Shown here: positions 50,526-56,052 of the stretch, one piece after another
How the letters are laid out: every line of letters starts with the position of its first letter
Position numbering within the stretch: the first letter of the stretch is position 1
Source: GCA-020343675 sp964462945
GTDB taxonomy: Bacteria; Planctomycetota; Phycisphaerae; Sedimentisphaerales; Anaerobacaceae
Length of the DNA: 56,052 nt
NCBI GenBank assembly: GCA_964462945.1
Contig: CAYWZW010000030.1
Coordinates: 1 to 56,052, forward strand
Direction: 5' to 3'
Made by a program: the position numbers and the translations under genes
Notes under the pieces: generated by a model
Database searches by the model: none
What the model was told of the DNA's origin: nothing
The model's input: the letters and a program-made list of their open reading frames with translations, nothing else

Positions 50526-51782
50526 ATGGCCATTACGAACATCAAAGTCTCGAACTTCAAGAGCTTCAAGGACCTCGACCTTAATCTTGGCCGGTTCAAT
50601 GTCGTCATCGGCGCCAACGCCGCCGGAAAATCGAACTTTGTGGAGATATTTCGGTTTTTGAGGACCCTTGAGGATAACATTCTCAGCGATGCGATCTCCC
50701 TCCACGGCGGCCGGGACTCAATTCTGAACAAGAGACTCGGTTCTTCTGAACCGTTGCGGATGCGAGCGACATCCGACCGCCAGGTGCTTTGGGGTGGCGG
50801 ATGGGTGAACCTCCAGGTGCATGAGACGACCTATGACTTCTGTCTTCAGATCACAAGTCCTCCAGATGGAATACTCATTAAGGATGATCATTTCACCCAG
50901 AAGCTGCGAACCAGGATAGACGATGAAGATGTAGAAATGACGCTTGATATCCTCATGTCTGAGGGCAAGCGAAAACTCGAGATCAGTCCGCAGGACGTAG
51001 TAGATCGGGTCAAACGCGACGGCACACTCTCGGCCTACAGCGCGATCTATACGCCTCGTCAGCACTTGGAGGCACTTTCTGCAATGGTGGAACTATGGAC
51101 CTCGAAAGCCTTGCTTATACATCGCAGCTTCTTTGGTTTCATTGGGCCGTTGGAGGATAGCCCCTTTGGACAAGTGGGTGTTTATGACATAGATCCACAT
51201 GCGGTCAAGAAACCCCACGACACGTCAGGGAGAGCGTCGCTTGAGGAAAACGGTGAGAACCTTGCCCTGGTCCTCAAGAATATCCTGGCTGATCCTGAGA
51301 AGAGCCGCAGGTTCCACAACCTCCTCCGTGACATACTCCCGTTTGCTGTTGAGATCGGGACGGAGCAGTATGTGGGAACCTCCCTCCTCCTGAAGCTGCG
51401 TGAAAAGTATTACGAGGACGCTCTTCTCGCCAATCTGCTATCTGACGGCACCGTTGACGGCACCGCCTTGATCACACTCTTGTACTTCGAGGACAAAGAT
51501 GTGGTCATCATCGAAGAACCGGAGCGGAATATTCACCCGCATCTTATTTCCAGATTGTTGGAGATGATGAAAGACGCGTCGAAGAATAAACAGGTAATCA
51601 TTACGACACATAGTCCGGAGGTAGTAAAACACGCCGGTTTGGAAAACATACTTCTCATTTCTCGGGATAAAGATGGCTTCTCTACTATTTCGAAACCAAG
51701 TGAAAAAGAAGAAGTGAGGATATTTCTGGAACATGAGTTAGGCCTCGATGAGATATATGTTCAGAATCTTCTGGCGGTATGA
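50526..51782 (+). CDS. AAA ATPase of the OLD/AAA15-21 type (defence-like)
   Basis: A 418-residue SMC/OLD-like ATPase. The N-terminus ITNIKVSNFKSFKDL and Walker A GANAAGKSNF are followed by an insertion of about 250 residues. ABC-like signature features come at LLSDGTVDGTALITLLY, Walker B at DVVIIEEPERNIHP (about residue 327), then ITTHSPEVV. Such ATPases pair with TOPRIM nucleases in OLD, Gabija and PARIS defence systems. The next gene, 3 bases downstream, encodes a TOPRIM-like protein. The pair lies between lptB and def in an apparent operon. A defence role is inferred from family and pairing. Confidence 0.82.
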   Translation: MAITNIKVSNFKSFKDLDLNLGRFNVVIGANAAGKSNFVEIFRFLRTLEDNILSDAISLHGGRDSILNKRLGSSEPLRMRATSDRQVLWGGGWVNLQVHETTYDFCLQITSPPDGILIKDDHFTQKLRTRIDDEDVEMTLDILMSEGKRKLEISPQDVVDRVKRDGTLSAYSAIYTPRQHLEALSAMVELWTSKALLIHRSFFGFIGPLEDSPFGQVGVYDIDPHAVKKPHDTSGRASLEENGENLALVLKNILADPEKSRRFHNLLRDILPFAVEIGTEQYVGTSLLLKLREKYYEDALLANLLSDGTVDGTALITLLYFEDKDVVIIEEPERNIHPHLISRLLEMMKDASKNKQVIITTHSPEVVKHAGLENILLISRDKDGFSTISKPSEKEEVRIFLEHELGLDEIYVQNLLAV

Positions 51783-51785
51783 TAA

Positions 51786-52337
51786 ATGGCGTATAAACGA
51801 CTCTGGCTTCTTGTTGAGGGAAATGACGAAGAGAGGTTCTTCGAATCGGAGAATATAAAACGCTTGTTTGCCAACAAATACGATTTTGTAAGAACGTGGC
51901 GATATGCTGCCGAACCACCCAGACGAATCAGGAGTTTTATCAAATCCATCGTGGCGATGAATTCAGATTATTATTTTCTCAAAGACCTTAATGATTCTCC
52001 ATGTGTGACGGCAAGGATAGAAAGTTTAGGAAAGAAGTTTGGTCAAACACTTGATAAAAGCAGTCTCGTAATCGTAGTAAAAGAAATAGAAGGCTGGTAT
52101 CTCGCCGGTTTGGACGACAAATCGTGCAAAGAGCTTACGCTTGAGACCTTCAGCAATACTGATGACATAGCGAAGGAAAACTTCAACAGCTTGATTCCTA
52201 AGAAATTCGCCTCACGGATTGATTTTATGGCTGAGGTTCTCAAGAGGTTCTCCGTAGAAACAGCGAGACAAAAGAACAAATCCATTCAATATTTCATGGC
52301 GAAATTGCAGGCAAACTTGAAGAAAGGTTTGACCTAA
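51786..52337 (+). CDS. TOPRIM-like protein, partner of the AAA ATPase
   Basis: A 183-residue, AT-rich gene. RLWLLVEGNDEERFFE near the N-terminus has the Gly/Glu pattern of a TOPRIM nuclease (compare DUF4276/DUF4435 proteins), and LVIVVKEIEGWYLAGLD could supply later metal-binding acidic residues. It begins 3 bases after the ATPase gene and its TAA stop overlaps the ATG of def. It is shorter than AriB of PARIS (about 300 residues). TOPRIM assignment is moderate; nuclease activity is inferred. Confidence 0.65.
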   Translation: MAYKRLWLLVEGNDEERFFESENIKRLFANKYDFVRTWRYAAEPPRRIRSFIKSIVAMNSDYYFLKDLNDSPCVTARIESLGKKFGQTLDKSSLVIVVKEIEGWYLAGLDDKSCKELTLETFSNTDDIAKENFNSLIPKKFASRIDFMAEVLKRFSVETARQKNKSIQYFMAKLQANLKKGLT

Positions 52338-52855
52338 TGGGGCAAATAGATTTTGAGAAATGTGGGATTACGCATTACCCGGCCGAGGTCTTGGGCAGGC
52401 GGGCCGAACCGGTTGAGAAAATCGACGGCGAGATCCGCCGGTTAGTGGACAGGATGGTCGATATTATGCTCGAAAAGAAGGGCGTCGGTCTGGCGGCGCC
52501 GCAGGCGGGTGTGCCGCTACGGCTGTTTATCATATCGCTCGACGGAAGCAGAGAAAACGTCAAAGTCTTTATCAACCCGACCGTTACGCCGACCGGGGAG
52601 CTTGGCGCGATCGACGAAGGGTGCCTGTCGGTGCCGGGGATTTATACGAAAATTCAAAGGTACAAAAAGTGCGAAGTGACGGCGACCGACCTCGACGGCA
52701 ACGAGTTTACCGATCAGGCCGAGGGGCTTTACGCCAGGGCCCTGCAGCACGAATATGACCACATCGAGGGCGTGACCATCGTCAACCGGATGCCCCAGGT
52801 CGCCAGAATCGCCCATCGAAAACAGCTCAAGAAGCTTGAAGATCAGCACGAATAA
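52337..52855 (+). CDS. def: Peptide deformylase
   Basis: Removes the formyl group from nascent N-terminal Met. The protein has 172 residues with all three motifs: GVGLAAPQAG (about residue 49), EGCLSVPG (about 93) and QHEYDHIEG (about 136); the Cys and two His bind the metal. Its ATG overlaps the stop of the TOPRIM-like gene (TAATG). fmt, the transformylase for the opposite reaction, follows after 303 bases that contain a decayed gene and repeats. Confidence 0.96.
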   Translation: MGQIDFEKCGITHYPAEVLGRRAEPVEKIDGEIRRLVDRMVDIMLEKKGVGLAAPQAGVPLRLFIISLDGSRENVKVFINPTVTPTGELGAIDEGCLSVPGIYTKIQRYKKCEVTATDLDGNEFTDQAEGLYARALQHEYDHIEGVTIVNRMPQVARIAHRKQLKKLEDQHE

Positions 52856-52885
52856 AAACGGGCACATAGAACGCCGCGAAAGACT

Positions 52886-53062
52886 ATGATTCCACCCGAA
52901 AGGCGAAAGACGAGGGACGAGGGAGGAAAGACGAAAAGAATAAGCAGCGTTCGGGACTTGCAGGTTTATCGCCTTGCGTTTCAAGCGGCAATGGAGATAT
53001 TTGTACGAGCACATATTTGCCATGCTGTTTACGATGGAGCAAAAAGCGGAGAGTTTCTGTAA
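52886..53062 (+). pseudogene. Truncated four-helix-bundle (23S rRNA intervening-sequence) protein
   Basis: A 58-codon frame from the ATG at 52886 reads a basic repeat-encoded start (PERRKTRDEG, GKTKRISS) and then VRDLQVYRLAFQAAMEIF, the usual N-terminus of the four-helix-bundle family first seen in 23S rRNA insertions (TIGR02436). After the first helix the normal sequence is lost and a TAA follows at 53060-53062. An intact member would be about 120 residues. It lies between def and fmt. Confidence 0.75.
52902..52920 (+). repeat. G/A-rich dispersed repeat, copy 2
   Basis: Nineteen bases identical to 3728-3746, within a GAAAGACGAGGGACGAGG-type run (about 52900-52936) that encodes the start of the decayed four-helix-bundle gene. 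On the 3' side, 53070-53115 holds a C/T-rich run of TCCATC/TCGTCC words, whose reverse complement is similar in style, so the decayed gene is bracketed by related low-complexity tracts. Confidence 0.55.
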
Positions 53063-53158
53063 TGTGCGATAGTCCATCATCCATCGTGCCTCGTCCATCT
53101 TCCATCGTCTATCGTGACAGAGTGCAAAGCTGAGAATCGAAACTGGAAGACTCACGTT

Positions 53159-54112
53159 GTGAACATCGTTTATCTCGGCAGTGGTGAATTCGGCGTTGAA
53201 TGTCTCAATGCCCTGAGCGGCTCGGAGCATGGTCTGCGGTTTATCGTCACCCAGCCTGCGAATCCGGCCGGCAGAGGTCAAAAGCCTAACCCGACGCCGG
53301 TCGCCCGTTGGGCAAGTACCCACGCAGTACCTTTTATTGAGACAGACAACGTGAACGCCCCTGATGTTATCAAACGAATAGCCGGCTATGAGCCTGATTT
53401 GATTGTTGTCATAGCGTTCGGCCAGAAGATCGGCAATGAGCTGGTCAATCTGCCGCCGAAAGGGGCCATCAACGTCCATGCCTCCTTGCTTCCGAAATAC
53501 CGCGGGGCCGCACCGATCAATTGGGCCATCATCAACGGCCAGACCAAAACGGGCATCAGCATCATCACGTTAGCTGAAAAGATGGACGCCGGCAAAATCT
53601 TAGCCCAGGGCCAGACTGATATCGGCCCCGACGAGACGGCCGGCCGATTGCACGACAGGTTGGCCCAAATGGCCGCCCCGTTGCTGCTACGAACAATAGA
53701 CCGGATCGCCGACGGCACGGTGGTTTACACCGAGCAGGACTATTCCAAGGCGACCCTCGCACCCAAGCTGAAAAAGGCCGATGGCTTTATCGAGTTTGCC
53801 GGGCCGGCGGAAATCTTAGCAAGAAAGATCCGCGGCCTCTGGCCCTGGCCCGGCGCTTCGGCGAATTACGTCTCGAAGAAAACCGGCAAATCTGTCCGCG
53901 TGACTATCGCCGCCGCTAAGGTGGTCGAGAGTCCAAACGCAGGCGGCCTGCCGGCGGGAACCTTCGATCAAAACCTGAACGTTATCTGCGGCGAGAATGC
54001 CCTGAGAATAACGCGGATCAAGCCGGCCAGCTCGGCCCTGATGGACTTCAAAGCCTTCGTCAACGGCCGGCAAACCCACCCCGGCGATTCGTTGACGAAG
54101 ATAGCCGAGTGA
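53159..54112 (+). CDS. fmt: Methionyl-tRNA formyltransferase
   Basis: Formylates initiator Met-tRNA using 10-formyl-THF. The protein has 317 residues from the GTG at 53159 (GGAAGA about 10 bases upstream; VNIVYLGSGEFG is the usual N-terminus). The frame is open to a GTG at 53114 inside a repeat. The transferase motif INVHASLLPKYRGAAPINWAI with catalytic Asn/His is intact, and a C-terminal OB-like domain follows from about residue 205. It pairs functionally with def upstream. Confidence 0.95.
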   Translation: MNIVYLGSGEFGVECLNALSGSEHGLRFIVTQPANPAGRGQKPNPTPVARWASTHAVPFIETDNVNAPDVIKRIAGYEPDLIVVIAFGQKIGNELVNLPPKGAINVHASLLPKYRGAAPINWAIINGQTKTGISIITLAEKMDAGKILAQGQTDIGPDETAGRLHDRLAQMAAPLLLRTIDRIADGTVVYTEQDYSKATLAPKLKKADGFIEFAGPAEILARKIRGLWPWPGASANYVSKKTGKSVRVTIAAAKVVESPNAGGLPAGTFDQNLNVICGENALRITRIKPASSALMDFKAFVNGRQTHPGDSLTKIAE

Positions 54113-54167
54113 AAAACAGATGTCTTGCTGCTGCACAACTGCTGGGCCCCCAATCGTACCTCCCACA

Positions 54168-55037
54168 TCATTTTACTGCTTTTGCTCCGAGCAGATGATG
54201 CCTTGCCACTACTCTTTTGAATCCTGCCGTTCGTAGTCTTCGATTGACGTTCACCAGAAAAGTATTACCTCGACGGACTACGTACGGATTCCCCGTGTAG
54301 TGAAAAAGTCTGCCTCTGCTTACGAGTATTCTATGAAGCTCTCGGTAAAATTCTTCTCCATATAACTCACCTGCCAACGAAAATCGTGGTGGATCATGTA
54401 TTACGGCGTGAAACGATTCGGACTCAAGTTCCCTTATGTACTCCGACACATCCGCCGATACTATCTTGATCCTCCGATCGTGTAGATCTGCTGACCAGGG
54501 GTTCTCGCTTCGCAGTCGTTGTACGAACTCATCGTATTCCACCGATAAGACTTGTCGCGCCCCGAGGCGAACACTCCATACGGCCGTGTAGCCCAGTCCT
54601 CCGCACGTATCAAGGACACGGTCACCGCTTCTGACGACCTCGCTGACCTTCAATCTCGCATCCTCGAACGGATCAATACCTTTAGACCTGTGCATTTTTA
54701 TTCCATTAATCTCAACGGTGGGAGCACCGTTTGTGGGGACCAGTTTGTAGTAGTAGCGATCTCTATATTCGAGAACTCGTAAAGCATTGTTCTCAAGAAC
54801 AAAGACCCTATCGGCTCTTTTAGAGATAGATAGCAAATCACCTCTTGTCAATTTGTTGTTATGATCAAACACGACGTGATCGTCCTTTACCGAGAGACTC
54901 CGTACCGTCTTGTTCAAGTCAACGGATACCTCGATGCTCCTTTGGCCTTTGCCAATGGCGGCTAAGATCTGTCTCGCGTTGCCCGAGTACAAATAGTACC
55001 TGTTTTCATTCACGCGTGAATCTCGGCCAAACAACAA
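54168..55037 (-). CDS. COG2521-type SAM-dependent methyltransferase (archaeal-like)
   Basis: A 289-residue protein whose frame starts at a TTG (55037), so the start is uncertain. After an N-terminal region of about 115 residues, GIKMHRSKGIDPFEDARLKV, SAM-binding motif I VLDTCGGLGYTAVW (about residue 143), ENPWSADL, HDPPRFSLAGELYGEEFYRE and LFHYTGNP follow. This order is characteristic of COG2521, known mostly from archaea. It probably methylates a nucleic acid or small molecule. The gene is AT-rich compared with its neighbours and lies convergent to fmt at the border of an accessory block. Horizontal transfer is likely. Confidence 0.75.
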   Translation of the reverse strand: MLFGRDSRVNENRYYLYSGNARQILAAIGKGQRSIEVSVDLNKTVRSLSVKDDHVVFDHNNKLTRGDLLSISKRADRVFVLENNALRVLEYRDRYYYKLVPTNGAPTVEINGIKMHRSKGIDPFEDARLKVSEVVRSGDRVLDTCGGLGYTAVWSVRLGARQVLSVEYDEFVQRLRSENPWSADLHDRRIKIVSADVSEYIRELESESFHAVIHDPPRFSLAGELYGEEFYRELHRILVSRGRLFHYTGNPYVVRRGNTFLVNVNRRLRTAGFKRVVARHHLLGAKAVK

Positions 55038-55059
55038 CGACTATCCAAAGCCTGAAAGT

Positions 55060-56052
55060 TCAATAGGTGCCACTGACGTTCCCCAAGATGGGCAGTGTCT
55101 CATCGACTATTATCGCCATTCTCTTATGCCCCCGCTCGATACAAGCGTTTCTGATGGTCGCAAGATACTCTCTGCACTGATCGGCCTCTTCTACGTCAAA
55201 TGGGAGACATGTGAAATACGAAAATATCTCAAGGGGGACAATTCCCTCCAACTCGCCGCCCCCAACGAAGTCGTCGATATCATCCTTCAAAGTAGTACGT
55301 AAATTGATTTTGCCGTAGTAGTTAATCTGTATGTCCGTATTCCACTGAAAAGCCTCCTTGTTACTGTTGAAGCTGTCTATCAGATATTCGATGTACTTCA
55401 GACAATAGTCGACGGTCTTACCCATGCTCAGTGATATATGGGCCGTCCGGTAGTAAATCGGATGGGCTTTTTTCGGATCACTGCAAATCTTTTCCAGAAA
55501 TTCAAATATCTTGGGTGACTTTATCTTTAGCTTGCCCGTATAATATAAGACCTGCTCCAAACGTTCTGAATAGCTCCTCAAATCACGCTCTAAGAGAAGC
55601 TCCTTCTCGAATGCTCTTTGTACATACGGTTTATGAATTCCCCTCTTGAATCCCTCGACACCATGTATGCGCTCTATTTCATCAAGAAAATGCTTGCTTA
55701 CCTCATGAGTTTGATAAAAATCCCACTCATGGCCACATGCAACCTCCTCGGGCGACTCGCCAAAAATCGAGTTCGCCAGATTATGTCCAACCAGGTATTC
55801 ACAAAACGACTTATGAGAGAACCGAAACTCTTCACTGATTTCCCCTTCGGCTTTTTCTCTTATGTCGCGTCGTATCATTGAAAAAAAGGTAGAGTCCGAG
55901 AAATGCGTTTCCACGAAATCCGGTTTCAGCCCACCGATTCTCGCACATGCTTTCAGTATCTCTTCCATACTAAAGCCTGCGCGCGTGTAAAAACCTCCGT
56001 AAGCGTTCACCGGATTCTGAGTAATTGAAGCAAAATCCTGTCTTTGTCCGAT
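55060..56052 (-). CDS. C-terminal part of a large regulatory/defence NTPase-like protein (5' truncated)
   Basis: The frame is open to the right edge (base 56052), giving at least 330 residues; the GTG at 56010 is not the real start. FRFSHKSFCEYLVGHNLANSI is typical of the winged-helix region after a NACHT or similar STAND ATPase domain. Downstream the protein is helical (LERDLRSYSERLEQVLYYTG, DYCLKYIEYLIDSF), perhaps a TPR/HEAT-like sensor. The ATPase itself would lie outside the window. It ends 22 bases before the methyltransferase start on the same strand and is AT-rich. NACHT assignment is tentative. Confidence 0.5.
   Translation of the reverse strand: MGQRQDFASITQNPVNAYGGFYTRAGFSMEEILKACARIGGLKPDFVETHFSDSTFFSMIRRDIREKAEGEISEEFRFSHKSFCEYLVGHNLANSIFGESPEEVACGHEWDFYQTHEVSKHFLDEIERIHGVEGFKRGIHKPYVQRAFEKELLLERDLRSYSERLEQVLYYTGKLKIKSPKIFEFLEKICSDPKKAHPIYYRTAHISLSMGKTVDYCLKYIEYLIDSFNSNKEAFQWNTDIQINYYGKINLRTTLKDDIDDFVGGGELEGIVPLEIFSYFTCLPFDVEEADQCREYLATIRNACIERGHKRMAIIVDETLPILGNVSGTY

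Noticed and set aside
1..56052. tRNA, rRNA or riboswitch genes
   Set aside because: No cloverleaf ending in a TTCRA arm plus CCA, no rRNA-like stretch and no known riboswitch core was recognised by eye; a covariance-model search would be needed to exclude small RNAs.

Overview
The window looks like a chromosomal segment of a Planctomycetota bacterium, probably of the Phycisphaerae/Sedimentisphaerales type. This is inferred from gene content, not from an rRNA. The supporting content is: large secreted proteins carrying PD40 propeller, dockerin-like and LamG domains; a Tat-exported sulfatase; a secreted FAD oxidoreductase; FG-GAP and ankyrin proteins; an McsA/McsB arginine kinase pair; YidC and an LptB-like ATPase, which fit a two-membrane envelope; and many short dispersed palindromic repeats. 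No rRNA, tRNA or CRISPR array was recognised.

Left part (1-24 kb) is accessory and secretory. Two tandem PD40-dockerin-LamG proteins open the window; the first is cut by the edge. A Myb/SANT-like DNA-binding protein and a terminase-small-subunit-like HTH protein follow, then a hypothetical gene overlapping a PIN-domain gene. Next are a sulfatase, a 1019-residue secreted protein with carboxypeptidase-regulatory-like repeats, a secreted FAD oxidoreductase and an orphan terminase large subunit. Directly after the terminase lies a 1.5-kb cassette: a consensus sigma-70 promoter, two unknown genes and a decayed Doc toxin. A diverged second copy of the terminase 3' end follows it. A gene-free kilobase then holds three copies of a hairpin element. 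After that come an ankyrin lipoprotein, an FG-GAP protein and two tandem M14 peptidases, the first of which has lost its zinc ligands.

Middle part (24-43 kb) mixes defence or toxin genes with core genes: an MNT/HEPN pair, an MscS channel fused to a ParB-like domain, an AAA ATPase beside a restriction-modification remnant, aspS, a CxxCH histidine kinase, an S9 peptidase, coaD, a PTPS/QueD homologue, mcsA-mcsB and dnaK. A 186-bp element with 24-bp terminal inverted repeats sits before mcsA. A near-perfect sigma-54 promoter precedes dnaK.

Right part (43-56 kb): an esterase-like hydrolase, mnmE, yidC and a metallophosphoesterase lie on the minus strand. On the plus strand is an operon of an lptB-like ATPase, an AAA ATPase, a TOPRIM-like protein, def and fmt. 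The ATPase/TOPRIM pair resembles an OLD/PARIS-type defence module placed inside a housekeeping operon. A decayed four-helix-bundle gene separates def from fmt. The right edge holds a COG2521-type methyltransferase and the C-terminal part of what may be a NACHT-type protein, both on the minus strand.

No single large new system is certain. The best candidates for something undescribed are the triplicate hairpin element (17.16-17.92 kb), the TIR-bounded element before mcsA, the palindromic repeat lying inside two different protein-coding genes, the ATPase/TOPRIM pair coupled to def, and the MscS-ParB fusion.
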